Shown: one piece after another, positions 28,401-37,190 of the stretch | Position numbering within the stretch: position 1 is the stretch's first letter | Layout of the letters: the number at the start of each line of letters is the position of its first letter | Source: Kiritimatiellia bacterium | GTDB lineage: Bacteria; Verrucomicrobiota; Kiritimatiellia; RFP12; UBA1067 | DNA length: 64,000 bases | Assembly: GCA_016296065.1 (NCBI GenBank) | Contig: JAEDKA010000011.1 | Location: forward strand, 1-64,000 | Reading direction: 5' to 3' | The notes under the pieces: model-generated | Databases searched by the model: none | What the model was told of the DNA's origin: nothing | Seen by the model: only the letters and a program-made list of their open reading frames with translations | Made by a program: the position numbers and the translations under genes

Positions 28401-29387
28401 GAGGAACGCTTCGTTCGGCGGATAGTGCGCAAGACGGACGCAGTTGAAGTTTCCGTCCTTGATAAGCTGCGCATCACGTCGCAGCTCGTCGACTGTGATG
28501 GCGCGCCCGTGGCACGGACAAAGATCGTGGTGGTTGACGCCGTGAAGCTTTATAGGACGTCCATTCATTTTCAGCACCGCACCGTCGCGCGAAATCTCGC
28601 GAAGTCCCACGCGCTTTTCCACGCGATCGCGTCCAACCTCCGCGACAAGCGTATATAGGTTCGGCGTCTCGCATGTCCAGAGCTTCGCATTTTCGACAAC
28701 GCCCTTCAGCGGCGCATTGCCTTCAAGGGCGATCTTGCCGTCTGCATCGACGAGTCTCAGACGCACCGCATTTCCCCCGTCCGAGGCTGCCGCAGAAATC
28801 TCGACCGCCGCAGCGCCGCGCTCCGCGTCGACCCTGCAGACGAGCGAAAGGTCGGACACGTTCAGGTGCGGACGCGAAATGAGAGTGACGCTGCGGAAGA
28901 TGCCGTGGAGAATCCAGTCGTCGTTGCAGTCGAAGCCCCAGCCTTTCGGATTCTTCAGCATCTCCACGACAAGGCCGTTCTCCGCATCGCGCCTGACGAG
29001 CGCGGTGATGTCCAGTTCGTTGCGGTTGAATGACGAGCGGAACGAGCCGGCGTCCTTTCCGTTCACCGTCACATGTGCGCCGAACATCACGCCGTCGAAA
29101 CGCAGGATGACGAGATCGTCCGACGGCCAGCCGGACGGAATCGCGAACGTGCGCGAGTAACGTCCGGACTCCTTCGCATCCGCTTCGCCGTAGCGCAGCG
29201 TCCCGACGCCCTGCAATTCCCAGCACGACGGAACCGGCATGTCGCGCTCTTCTCCGCCCTCGAAACTAAACCGCCACTCGCCGTCAAGCGAAAGCTGCTC
29301 TTCGGAGAAGGTTGCAATCGGAAGCGCTGCTACAGATATCGCCAGCGCAACGGAGACGGACACCATTCTTTTCATTGGATTGTTCAT
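25401..29387 (-). CDS. GH2 (LacZ-type) - GH106-like fusion enzyme
   Basis: A 1328-residue secreted protein. After a signal peptide (SVALAISVAALPIATFS), residues about 30-900 form a LacZ-type GH2: jelly roll (LDGEWRFSFEGG, MPVPSCWELQG), barrel with KLHGVNHHDLCP, acid/base in VIAWTVGNEN, nucleophile in FAGEFAHALG, and a Bgal-small C-domain (VRWVGQGPFEAYT). Residues about 929-1328 match part of GH106 alpha-L-rhamnosidases (KIGCYYYWVNERVDEEGVKKDLKWM, CPGWSQSGGPWV, KIYAESFT). The GH106 part is shorter than stand-alone enzymes. An 84-bp palindromic element (27558-27641) adds 28 in-frame codons inside the GH2 part near residue 590. The start has AGGAG ten bases upstream. It follows the giant GH27 gene by 59 bp. 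Confidence 0.85.
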   Translation of the reverse strand: MNNPMKRMVSVSVALAISVAALPIATFSEEQLSLDGEWRFSFEGGEERDMPVPSCWELQGVGTLRYGEADAKESGRYSRTFAIPSGWPSDDLVILRFDGVMFGAHVTVNGKDAGSFRSSFNRNELDITALVRRDAENGLVVEMLKNPKGWGFDCNDDWILHGIFRSVTLISRPHLNVSDLSLVCRVDAERGAAAVEISAAASDGGNAVRLRLVDADGKIALEGNAPLKGVVENAKLWTCETPNLYTLVAEVGRDRVEKRVGLREISRDGAVLKMNGRPIKLHGVNHHDLCPCHGRAITVDELRRDAQLIKDGNFNCVRLAHYPPNEAFLDICDELGLYAIDEVPFGMGTKNLRDANYLEVLEERARLTVARDKLHPSVIAWTVGNENPLTDICMKCGDLVAKLDPTRPTCYPQYSSVYEKMLADGAPQSAMLYNFHYVDAAKIRELAPRLDRPLFAGEFAHALGLDFGTLAETWEEMWKRPECAGGCIWMFQDQGIARPASAVKEKDRKWLAWKDEETVWDTHGIDGCDGIVYADRTPQIDYYAARAVFAPVRIAFDGKKTLTIENCYDFTDLSELKITWQITGGSGVSPLCSKDIDSSVSKRRDAASPSQCVQDCSDFSDGHEIAKGAIPCSVPPHASSSFLIDLPEIAEDVAALYVFVEEKSGNRIVCAEAWPLKVDVKTTPKGTLPTLVFEPRWDRREMMSKSAAHLPKKNKKKYSILEKPAGFAADVREEPRDAGSLHVSYAVSATQEWHTVEAGLSFMLPEEFTTVRWVGQGPFEAYTLSNAQSIFGWWELSKDDLYFPGNRRDVRWLAALRGDGTGVALIPDGGTGDVAFEDIGGRIRISHNAALADKFNKYEWPRDVKLFAAGEKLRGGFTLVPVKCHPGAAQPFRPFFKSYDDGGAKVSANQVASPCEAALRAGFANPPPDVKIGCYYYWVNERVDEEGVKKDLKWMKENGITRAFLATDIRNRTRFENPWEGQQFGDCTFRSEKWWRCLRTAFRTAGELGIEMGVFNCPGWSQSGGPWVAKEDAQIAPDGTYPKNGPCSPAATGYEVDKTNRAAVRRHFDAFVGDILRRIPPAERPTLTTVVVDSWERGRVVKPEGDQRKLSDIIAEEYMGELTRCAHENGLITWCEPYSHSRGGWDGDPATYGAAADEVAAEFWAGEPKNERAKEIKAALGAARLGGKNKIYAESFTAGSWTKFAKDDWSFASLKPYADKFFRKGVNATILHVVISQPGDETEPPVRPWFGTFFDRRSRNAAEMKKLVPYLRRCNFMLQQGRAADGRTDARILPDGTRIRFTEQSLFEVVFPGGRTETWNPVSGKIGI
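27558..27641. repeat. 84-bp palindromic element inserted in frame within a GH2-GH106 gene
   Basis: A perfect 17-bp inverted repeat (27558-27574 and 27625-27641; arm ACTGGGGGAAGCGGCGT) brackets 50 bp, with a second inner hairpin in each arm (GCGGCGTCCCGCCGC on the left, GCGGCGAGACGCCGC on the right). Its length is a multiple of three with no stop in the gene frame, so it adds a Ser/Lys/Arg-rich stretch to the protein. The inner core resembles the hairpin at 31-58. Confidence 0.8.
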
Positions 29388-29446
29388 TCTGCCTATACTC
29401 CTAAACGGATTTCTTTCCTGCCAGATATGATTTGAGCATCACCTGC

Positions 29447-32400
29447 TCACAGCGAGCCTTTCACAAAACGGCTTTCGCCGGGAGGGATGACGACGGACGA
29501 TTCTGTAGTCTGGCAGCGCGTCCAGGGATCGATAACGACAGCTGACTCTCCGCCGAGATCGACTTTGACCTCATGCTCGGTATCATTCGCGATAAATGCA
29601 AGTTTCTCTCCGCTCGGGAGGAGGCGCGAGATGTGCGGCAGATTAAGCCGACGCGCGGGCGGCGTTCCTGCGAGTGTGCGTCCTTCGCTGTCAACGACAT
29701 AGCCGTAGCGTATTCCCTCAGGAGTCGTCCAGGCTTCCGCCGTCTTCGTCATCCGCGCGGCGGCATCGCCCGTCGCAAAATCCCAGTCCAGTCCGCCGAG
29801 CGCCTTCGGCACTTTGGACGCGATGATCTTGACCGGAACATCGTCGCCCGCGTAAAAGAGCGCCTCGGGCGCAGGCTCGCCCTGGCGCAGCATCCACGAG
29901 CAGAAGGCGATATAGTCCCAGAACGGACGCGACCCCTCCCACCACGGATTGCTTCTGTTCAGACCGTATTCACGCGGACCCGTCGGTGCCTTCACGCCGC
30001 AGTCCTTCTTCGGCAGATGCGGAACGGCGCAGGCCGTCATTGCATTCACGCCGAAGGCGAATGCAAGGTCGCAGCGACGACGCAGCTCGGGAATGGTCAT
30101 CTTGTACGGAGCGTCCGTCATCGCCTCCGCGCTCGCGATCTTCTTTCCATAGAGATGCGCGGCACTCGACGTATCCTTCACGTCGTATGCGCCGAATTTC
30201 TGGTAGCCCCAGAACTCGCCTTCAGGTATTGAGATGTATTTCTTCGAAAACACGGAATCGGCAATCATGAACATTCCGCCTCCGGCCTGCCCCGTGAAGG
30301 AAAGGCCTTCTTCGCGGCAGAGCCGGTCGAAGGTTCCGTAATAGCGTTCCGCAATCAATTCGACGCACGTCCTGCGAAAGTCGGCAAGAACATCCTCCGC
30401 ATTCGGCGCAACGCAATAGCCCGCCATCAGCGGCAGATACGGGCGGAAGTCGTACCCGCGCCGCCGCGCGAATTCCTTGAGCATGTCGTCCGTCCAGTTC
30501 TGCGCACCGGCCTCGTGACTGTCGAGTATGATGCCGGCGAGCGGAATCCCTTTCGATTTTAGCCTGTCTATGATGCGCTTCGTATACGACTTCCAGTGCA
30601 GTTCCGCCGCCGCGACGCTCATCTTGTCGCATTCAAGCCCCATAGCCTCGGGACGTCCGTGCTTTGTGCGTCCGCCCGTCGGCACAGCGACAAAACGCAG
30701 CACCTTCCAGCGTCCCGCAGGCAGTTCGCACCTGAGCGTGCGGTCGGACTCGTCAAAGTTCTCCGTGATGTCGCGAACGTCTTTCATATCGACGCAGACC
30801 GGCGTGTCGCCGCGCGAAACGAAATCGACGACCTCCGCCGTCTTCGCCTGCCAGCGCGGAATCTTCGGAAGTGAATTTGTGACGGCCTTGAACGTCTTTT
30901 CACGATAGCCGTACATTCCGCCCGGATGCTGCATCGTGCTGGCGAGCCCCTTTTCGTGTCCGGCATACTCCATATCGACGAACATTCCACCAGCTACCGG
31001 TAGTGGAATCGCGAGCACGGCGACGGTCTTCTGCCAACCGCGGTCCTTCGCAACGGGAAGCGAGAGCGTCACCTTGCCGCCGTTCGTGTCGCGGTCGATT
31101 ACGGCGAGCGTTTTCATGGCGTGCGCAGGATCGATCCACGGGCCGCCCGCGACATATCCATTGCCCACGGCAGTCTCGAACGTGAGGCCGAGCCGAGCCG
31201 CCTCGGACGCAGCAAACTCGATGCCGTCCCACCACTTGTCGCTCCACAGCCTGTCCGCGCGCGGGTTCTCGCCGTGGTACTGATCATAGTACACGACACC
31301 GCCAAAACCAACACGCTTCATCGCCTCGGCGTCCGCCGTGATCCCCTCGTGCGTCGTCTCGGTCTGTCCAAAGAACCACCACGCCTTCGGCCGGCACTCG
31401 TCGGGGATATGGCCTGCGCGCTGCGCCTCAGACGCCGCGAACGAAGCGGCCTCGGCGAAAGTGGCGACGCGCACGTCATTCTGCTCTTTTATCCATTGAA
31501 GATGTTTGCGCAGCTCATCCGGGTTCTCCCACGCGTCATAGCCACGCGCGATGCCGTGGATCATAAAGACCAGCCATTCTCCGTTCTTTTTGGCATTTTC
31601 GACCATCTCGTTCATGCGTTCGGCAGACATTTTGCCGCCGGCCGCCTTCTGATGCATCCGAAAGCAAGGAAGGCCCGCTTCCTTCGCGATTCCGCGGACT
31701 TCAACCCCATCTTCGCCGATTTTCGCATTGTACGGCGCGGCGAAGCTGCGGCATTCAACGCCGGCATTCTCCTTGATGGCGATTTGGTTTTTTCTTATAT
31801 CATCAAGGATTGCCGTGCGATCCATTTTTGAATATTTCCCATGCGCCCATCCGTGACTGGCGATTTCCATGCCGCACTCCGCCATTTCACGGACCTGCGT
31901 CCATGTCATTGTCGGCGTGTGGGATTCCGCTTTTGACCGCATACCGTCCGGATTGCCGATCTTCGAGCCGATGATGAAGAATGTCGCCTTCAGCCCGGCT
32001 TCGCGAAACATCGGATAGGCAAGTTCATATTGGTCGAGAAGTCCGTCGTCGAACGTATATGTGACAATGCATTTCGGCGTGGACGCCTTTCGGGAAGGTA
32101 CCGTTTTTATGAATTCCCCTTCGGAAAGTTCCATGACTTCGCAGCCCGGCAGGAGCAAGGAGGCAGTAGTGCCAGGCGGGACGACAACGCGATATTTTAC
32201 TGCGCCGTCGCTCTCGTATTTCCACTCGCTTTCGATTGCGCCGAAATCGGTTTTGTACTTTGCGCTGATGCGTCCCAGCCGCTCGTCCGGCTCCGGTGCG
32301 AGCGTGAAATGCCGCCAGCCGCCGTGCATGGCGTCAGGTTTGATGCCTGCCGCATGTTCGAAGAGCCAGCCGACCACCGCGCCATATGCATAGTGGTTGA

Positions 32401-35400
32401 ACGAGTTCATGCGCACGTCGCCGAAACCTCCTTCTTTCGTGTAACCATTCCAACGCTCCCAAATCGTCGTCGCACCTTGATCGACGGAATAGAGCCACGA
32501 CGGGAACTCCCGCTGAAGAAGAAGCGTGTACGCAAGTCTGGATTCGCCGATCTCGGACAGCACCTCGCAAACAAGCGGCGTTCCGAGGAATCCAGTCGCA
32601 AGCCTGTCGCCGTTGGCATGGATGGCGTCGACAAGGGCGCCGGCAATCTTCTCGCGGTCGCCAAGTCCGAGCTTCAATGCGAAGAGCGCCGGAGTCTGCA
32701 TCCCGTCGAAGAGGTCGCAAAGCGTCTCGTCCTGCCTGAACCATGTCGAAAGTATCCGCTCCTTCGTCTTCCGCGCAAGGTCTGCATAGTCCATTCCTTG
32801 CTCAAGCGAAAGTGCCGCGGCGAGTTCGGACATCTTCAGCGCATCGCCGTAGAGGTGGCAGGCGTTCAAGAAGTTCTGGTAGGAAAGATGTTCTTCTGTG
32901 TAGCTGCCGTTCGACCAGCGCTTCGCCTGATCGACGGAAAGCTTTTCGAACGAAAGCCAGTCGCAGAGAAGCCAGTTGCCGCGCTTAGACACATAGCCGT
33001 TTTTGGCAATGCGGGCCATGTAGCGCTCCATGATGTCCCAACCCTTGCGGACAAGTTCCGCATCGCCGAACTGCCGCCAAAGCGTCCACGGAACGATGAC
33101 CGCCGCGTCGCTCCATCCCGCTATCGGGCCGCTGTCTCCGAACACTCCGACCGGCACGACGTACGGCACTACGCCGTCCGCATGCTGCGTGTCGCGGACG
33201 TCCTGCATCCACTTCGCAAAGAATCCGCGAACGTCCGCAAAATAGCAACCCGTCTTTGCGAACACCTGCGTATCGCCCGTCCAACCGAGACGTTCCGTGC
33301 GCTGTGGGCAGTCGGTCGGGACGGAGAGATAATTGGAAAGCATCGACCAGTAGGCGTTCTTGACAAGGCGGTTTACGCGCTCGTCGCCCGTTTCGATCTC
33401 GCCGCGCTCCATTTCCTTGGAGATCGACGAGACTGGCACGGACGCTATGGCGCACAGCAGCGGCTTGTCGGCGGAGATCGCAGCGTAGCGGTAGCCGTAG
33501 AAAGTATGCAGCGGATGGTAGTGCTCCATCGCGCCGTCCGAACGCGCACCGCCCTTGCAGACATACTCGAACGTCGCGCTCGCGCCGCGCATGTTTGCGA
33601 GATATACGCTGCCCTTCGGTCCGTCGCCGTGGTGGCCCGCCACGCCGTCGTTCAGCATTTCGCCAAGTCGCACAGTCACTTTCGTGCCCGGCTCGGCGGA
33701 AAACTGCATGTCGGGAACCGCCGCGCAGTTCTGTCCGAAATCAACTATGTTCGTTTCGCCCGGCTTGATCTTGAGGCAGAACGGCACAGGCTTGCCGTCC
33801 TCGAAACGGTGGCACAGGATCAAATCGCTGCGCATGACTACGGGCGGGCCGATGCGTGGAGAAACCTCCCCCTTGAATTCGTCGGAGACCTTCGCCGCCT
33901 CCCAATGTGCAGCGTCGGTGATGACGCTTTTCGTCGCATCATATGATTCCCCTTCCCATATTCCCGCCTTCACGACAGGCGTATCGGTGGTGACAATCCA
34001 CGATTCGTCGGTGGGAATTTCCGTGGCGGTGCCATCGTCGTGCGTAAGCGTCAGCACGCCGCGAAACGCCGGCCACGTGCCGCCGAACTTTCCCGCAATG
34101 CCGTCGCACCACCAGCCGCTTGTGACAATGGCGGAAATGACGTTCGTCGCCCCTCTTGCGCAATTCCACTTGTCCGTGACATCGAGCGCGATTTCATGGC
34201 GGCGCTTCTTGAAATGCGTATATCCCGGCATCAGGATTTCTGATTCGTCCGGCGACGACGATACCCGCTTCATGTTCACGATTGGCGTGAAGACGCCAAG
34301 CCCCGTCACGCGCCATACGGCATTCGTGACTTTTTCCCCGTTAACGACCTCGCGCCGCACATATGCAGGTCGCACACCGTTCGCCGCTCCAGCTCCAATA
34401 AACTCTGCATCCTGAGAAGCAGGTTTGAGTTCGATATAGTCTATTTCAGGAAGGACTGCGACGCTGTTCGAAAGACGGATTTCGTTGACTCCTGGATTCA
34501 GCCTCACACGGGAGACTTCGGCATGGACTCCATTGACGGAGATGGCGGGCTTTGCACCGTCGCCAAGAGCTGCTATCGACAGCTCGTACTCTCCGCCCTT
34601 CTCGCTCCACACGCGGCGGAAGACAATATCATTGCCGCCGCGTCCGCCAGCGCCTGAAACAACCACGCCGCCAGACGCTTCTTTAGACTCCCTGTAGTAG
34701 GCCGTCTTGGCCTCCGCGGCATTGCAGAGTTCCTGGTAGAGCGGCAAATAGGCGGTCTCTGCCTCGTAGCGCCGCTTCTCGCGCCTGCGGCGCCCCGAAA
34801 CCCTGCGGACTGCCGCGCCATGCGGGGGCAGCGAAACGGATATCGCATCGCCTTCCGCATCCGCTGGATCAAGATCAAGTTCTTCCATCGTGACAGACAG
34901 ATCCTTCTTTTCGTCGCTGAGGTTGAGGAATAGCACCGCGCGCGTCGTGCCAAACGCTTCGCCGATGTCTCGCGCGAGGACGTATGCTTCGCCATCGCGC
35001 CTGACGACAGTCCCCTGCGGCTCGGCGATATCCTGGTTGAGCGCAATCAGCTCCTTATCTGCAAGAAGTTCGAGAAGGCGCGCATCGGTCTTAACCTTCT
35101 CAAGATCACAGCCTATGAGAAGCGGGGACGACATGAAGCACCACGTTGCGAAGTGCGTGTGGTCTTCGACTTCCGTCATGCCGCGCCCGACCTCCAGCAT
35201 GTCCATGTCGTTGTAGTGTCCGCGGCTGGCATACGCGCCGAGATACAAGTTCTGCCTGATGATATCCTTGACAGAACTCCAGCGCGGACGTATATCGTGG
35301 CTGATGCGCCAGCTGTCCGCAAGTTCCGCCGCCCATGTGCCGGGAAAATCCCATCGGCATATGTTCATGCGCACACCGGGCTTCGCGGCGTCGATTGCAC

Positions 35401-35938
35401 GACGTATGGCGGTATAGCGCTGGCATTCGTCAAGCGCCAGCTTGTCGAAATTCTGCCTGGGGTCGCCACCGCAGAAATCCACCTTGATGAAATCAAAATC
35501 GTGTTCACGGAAATAGTAGTCTGCGTCTTCCTCGTCATGAAGGTAGAAGCCGACTCCTATGCCGAATTTGTCCTTGTCCCAGAAGCTGCCGCACGTGTTC
35601 GCGCCACCGTCCGAGTATATGCCGGCCTTGAGGCCGAGCGAATGTATGCCGTCGACGATCCCCTTGAGTCCATTCGGGAATCGCTCGGGATGCGTTTTGA
35701 GACGTCCGGTAGCATCGCGTCCGCCGAAGAAGCCGTCGTCGATGTTAACATGGTTGTAGCCGCAGTCCTTAAGCCCCAGCTCGACCAGAAGCCGCGCCTG
35801 CTTCATAATCAGCTCTTCACTGATGTTGACACGGTACGTGTTCCAGCTCGACCACCCCATCAATGGCGGCTGCTCATCCGCCGCGATTGCCGCAGCGACA
35901 ATTATGACAAAGTATGCGCATGAAAGAATCTTATTCAT
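29447..35938 (-). CDS. 2163-residue five-module enzyme: GH27 - CBM - GH78 - CE4 - GH106
   Basis: A secreted polyenzyme. Signal peptide (CAYFVIIVAAAIAA). Residues 20-385: GH27 alpha-galactosidase (PPLMGWSSWNTY, HVNIDDGF, nucleophile in DFIKVDFCGG, acid/base in RISHDIRP). About 389-508: CBM35-like sandwich. About 510-1280: GH78 alpha-L-rhamnosidase (VDFGQN, YKGGARSD region, SVPTDCPQRTERLGWTGD, GWSDAAV). About 1290-1500: CE4/NodB deacetylase (TYTFDDG, ASHGWAHGKYSK metal His pair, MIHGI). About 1515-2163: GH106 alpha-L-rhamnosidase-like (AWWFFGQTETTHEGI, ISIPEGEFWGY). Together these would trim galactose, rhamnose and acetyl groups from rhamnogalacturonan-like glycans. No stop or frameshift is seen. 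The start lies six bases after TATAAT. Confidence 0.88.
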   Translation of the reverse strand: MNKILSCAYFVIIVAAAIAADEQPPLMGWSSWNTYRVNISEELIMKQARLLVELGLKDCGYNHVNIDDGFFGGRDATGRLKTHPERFPNGLKGIVDGIHSLGLKAGIYSDGGANTCGSFWDKDKFGIGVGFYLHDEEDADYYFREHDFDFIKVDFCGGDPRQNFDKLALDECQRYTAIRRAIDAAKPGVRMNICRWDFPGTWAAELADSWRISHDIRPRWSSVKDIIRQNLYLGAYASRGHYNDMDMLEVGRGMTEVEDHTHFATWCFMSSPLLIGCDLEKVKTDARLLELLADKELIALNQDIAEPQGTVVRRDGEAYVLARDIGEAFGTTRAVLFLNLSDEKKDLSVTMEELDLDPADAEGDAISVSLPPHGAAVRRVSGRRRREKRRYEAETAYLPLYQELCNAAEAKTAYYRESKEASGGVVVSGAGGRGGNDIVFRRVWSEKGGEYELSIAALGDGAKPAISVNGVHAEVSRVRLNPGVNEIRLSNSVAVLPEIDYIELKPASQDAEFIGAGAANGVRPAYVRREVVNGEKVTNAVWRVTGLGVFTPIVNMKRVSSSPDESEILMPGYTHFKKRRHEIALDVTDKWNCARGATNVISAIVTSGWWCDGIAGKFGGTWPAFRGVLTLTHDDGTATEIPTDESWIVTTDTPVVKAGIWEGESYDATKSVITDAAHWEAAKVSDEFKGEVSPRIGPPVVMRSDLILCHRFEDGKPVPFCLKIKPGETNIVDFGQNCAAVPDMQFSAEPGTKVTVRLGEMLNDGVAGHHGDGPKGSVYLANMRGASATFEYVCKGGARSDGAMEHYHPLHTFYGYRYAAISADKPLLCAIASVPVSSISKEMERGEIETGDERVNRLVKNAYWSMLSNYLSVPTDCPQRTERLGWTGDTQVFAKTGCYFADVRGFFAKWMQDVRDTQHADGVVPYVVPVGVFGDSGPIAGWSDAAVIVPWTLWRQFGDAELVRKGWDIMERYMARIAKNGYVSKRGNWLLCDWLSFEKLSVDQAKRWSNGSYTEEHLSYQNFLNACHLYGDALKMSELAAALSLEQGMDYADLARKTKERILSTWFRQDETLCDLFDGMQTPALFALKLGLGDREKIAGALVDAIHANGDRLATGFLGTPLVCEVLSEIGESRLAYTLLLQREFPSWLYSVDQGATTIWERWNGYTKEGGFGDVRMNSFNHYAYGAVVGWLFEHAAGIKPDAMHGGWRHFTLAPEPDERLGRISAKYKTDFGAIESEWKYESDGAVKYRVVVPPGTTASLLLPGCEVMELSEGEFIKTVPSRKASTPKCIVTYTFDDGLLDQYELAYPMFREAGLKATFFIIGSKIGNPDGMRSKAESHTPTMTWTQVREMAECGMEIASHGWAHGKYSKMDRTAILDDIRKNQIAIKENAGVECRSFAAPYNAKIGEDGVEVRGIAKEAGLPCFRMHQKAAGGKMSAERMNEMVENAKKNGEWLVFMIHGIARGYDAWENPDELRKHLQWIKEQNDVRVATFAEAASFAASEAQRAGHIPDECRPKAWWFFGQTETTHEGITADAEAMKRVGFGGVVYYDQYHGENPRADRLWSDKWWDGIEFAASEAARLGLTFETAVGNGYVAGGPWIDPAHAMKTLAVIDRDTNGGKVTLSLPVAKDRGWQKTVAVLAIPLPVAGGMFVDMEYAGHEKGLASTMQHPGGMYGYREKTFKAVTNSLPKIPRWQAKTAEVVDFVSRGDTPVCVDMKDVRDITENFDESDRTLRCELPAGRWKVLRFVAVPTGGRTKHGRPEAMGLECDKMSVAAAELHWKSYTKRIIDRLKSKGIPLAGIILDSHEAGAQNWTDDMLKEFARRRGYDFRPYLPLMAGYCVAPNAEDVLADFRRTCVELIAERYYGTFDRLCREEGLSFTGQAGGGMFMIADSVFSKKYISIPEGEFWGYQKFGAYDVKDTSSAAHLYGKKIASAEAMTDAPYKMTIPELRRRCDLAFAFGVNAMTACAVPHLPKKDCGVKAPTGPREYGLNRSNPWWEGSRPFWDYIAFCSWMLRQGEPAPEALFYAGDDVPVKIIASKVPKALGGLDWDFATGDAAARMTKTAEAWTTPEGIRYGYVVDSEGRTLAGTPPARRLNLPHISRLLPSGEKLAFIANDTEHEVKVDLGGESAVVIDPWTRCQTTESSVVIPPGESRFVKGSL

Positions 35939-35944
35939 GGCTCC

Positions 35945-35987
35945 ATTATACCAAACACTACTTCGTCATTGCATACCCAGTCGGGTA
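35945..35987 (-). promoter_or_regulatory. Leaderless promoter with palindromic box, giant GH27-GH106 gene
   Basis: TTTGG-TATAAT (35945-35950), six bases, ATG at 35938; box TACCCGACTGGGTA at 35974-35987, identical in sequence and spacing to that of the GH2 gene 10.6 kb away. Confidence 0.75.
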
Positions 35988-36058
35988 CTAATCAAGACAC
36001 ACATTCCCGCCCGGTTCTCCTGCCTTCCGTTTTGATGCTCGCCGTATTCACATTGGGT

Positions 36059-36496
36059 TCACTTGACCGTCTTGGTGCCGGTCACGCGCCCCATCGAGTC
36101 GCGATAGGTCGTCTTGCCGTACCGGTCGGTGGTGGCGCTGCCCTGAAGCCGCCCCTGCGCGTCGCGCCACGTCGTCTTGCCGTAGCGGTCGGTCGTCATG
36201 GTGCCCTGGGTGCGTCCCATGGCGTCGCGCCACGTCGTCTTGCCGTAGCTGTCGGTGGTCATTGTACCCTGCACGCGGCCCATCGCGTCGCGATACGTCG
36301 TCTTTCCGTAGTTGTCGGTCGTCTTCGTGCCCTGAAGCCGCCCCATCGAGTCGCGATACGTCGTCTTGCCGTAGCTGTCGGTCGTCATCGACCCCTGCAC
36401 ACGGCCCTGGGCGTCGCGCCAGACCGTCTTCGTGTCGGCCTGGCAGACAGCCGCCACCGCCGCCGCGAACGCGAATGCAATTACGATTTTCTTCAT
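36059..36496 (-). CDS. Small secreted protein of 21-residue tandem repeats
   Basis: A 145-residue protein: signal peptide (KKIVIAFAFAAAVAAVCQA) followed by five full copies and one partial copy of a 21-residue unit of the form YRDAMGRVQGTMTTDSYGKTT (63 bp in DNA). Each unit looks like two short beta strands with a conserved D-x-x-G-R and Y-G-K-T, similar in spirit to RHS/YD-type or beta-solenoid repeats. No function is known to me; it may be a small surface fibre. GGGAGA precedes the start. Confidence 0.75.
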   Translation of the reverse strand: MKKIVIAFAFAAAVAAVCQADTKTVWRDAQGRVQGSMTTDSYGKTTYRDSMGRLQGTKTTDNYGKTTYRDAMGRVQGTMTTDSYGKTTWRDAMGRTQGTMTTDRYGKTTWRDAQGRLQGSATTDRYGKTTYRDSMGRVTGTKTVK

Positions 36497-36544
36497 TTCA
36501 GTCTCCCTTTCTTGGTTTTGACGACTAGTTAGGGACGCAATCCT

Positions 36545-36796
36545 TCAGAATCTGACAAGAAAAAACAGCGACCGTCCGGATGGATGAGCGACCTCCTTGA
36601 AGATTCTTGCATGTATGGAGATGTAGTATTCTGGGGTGAATTCAAACGCGCCATCGTTGATGACCTTGACGATCAGCTCTGAAACCTTGTCAGGCTCATC
36701 CGCAGGAATTACCACGCCAAAGCCATGCTCGGCCTCCGCGCCTATCTCGCGCCGTCCGGTTTGACGTGCGAGACAGTCATGTGATACAATGTGCAC
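36545..36796 (-). pseudogene. Possible C-terminal remnant of a glycosyltransferase
   Basis: An 83-residue frame containing GRREIGAEAEHGFGVVIPADEPDKVSELIVKVINDG, which resembles the end of GT4-type glycosyltransferases (donor-binding Glu loop, then GxVVPxxDPxxL). There is no N-terminal domain, no ribosome site, and the first residues look unrelated. It overlaps the promoter of the divergent ACT gene. I read it as a leftover; it could also be chance. Confidence 0.35.
36762..36791 (+). promoter_or_regulatory. Promoter of the ACT-domain gene
   Basis: TTGACG (36762-36767), an 18-bp spacer and TACAAT (36786-36791) with a TGA extended -10, about 30 bp before the start at 36822. One of the few plus-strand promoters here. 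Confidence 0.6.
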
Positions 36797-36821
36797 AATT
36801 TAATGGACATTGAACATCACC

Positions 36822-37190
36822 ATGAAACTTGAAGCGATAAAAGGCGAATTCTCCGTATGCAAGGTAGCGGACTACTCACTCACAGACCTCTCCGCACCTT
36901 TCGTGTTCACTGGCGCGACGGACGAGGAACGATCGCTCGTGTGTCCGACAGTGTCCGTCCCGGAAAACACGACCGACCGCGACGACGGCTGGCGCGCGTT
37001 CCGCGTCATGGGCACACTCGACTTCTCGCTCACCGGCATTCTCGCGCGACTGTCCGCCGTACTCGCCGAGAACAAGATCGGGATATTCGCCGTATCCACA
37101 TTCAACACAGACTACATCCTCACCAAGAGCGCCAATTTCGACCGAGCGCTCGCCGCACTGCGCGCGTCAGGGTACGAAATAGACGCATAG
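36822..37190 (+). CDS. ACT-domain protein (amino-acid-binding regulatory type)
   Basis: A 122-residue protein with two ACT-like halves: KLEAIKGEFSVCKVADYS... and RAFRVMGTLDFSLTGILARLSAVLAENKIGIFAVSTFNTDYILTKSANFDRALAALRASGYEI. The second half shows the classic ACT pattern (beta strand, Thr/Gly loop, helix, IGIFAVST, DYILT). Similar small stand-alone proteins sense or bind amino acids; the ligand is not evident. The ATG at 36822 is chosen over a TTG four codons earlier. It stands alone between minus-strand genes and repeat DNA. Confidence 0.8.
   Translation: MKLEAIKGEFSVCKVADYSLTDLSAPFVFTGATDEERSLVCPTVSVPENTTDRDDGWRAFRVMGTLDFSLTGILARLSAVLAENKIGIFAVSTFNTDYILTKSANFDRALAALRASGYEIDA

Noticed and set aside
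32030..33946. Plus-strand open frame of 638 codons
   Set aside because: Antisense to the GH78 module; no motif, no ribosome site.
36059..36496. Tandem repeats considered as a CRISPR array
   Set aside because: The 63-bp period is fully coding, there are no unique spacers and no cas genes; it is a repeat protein.
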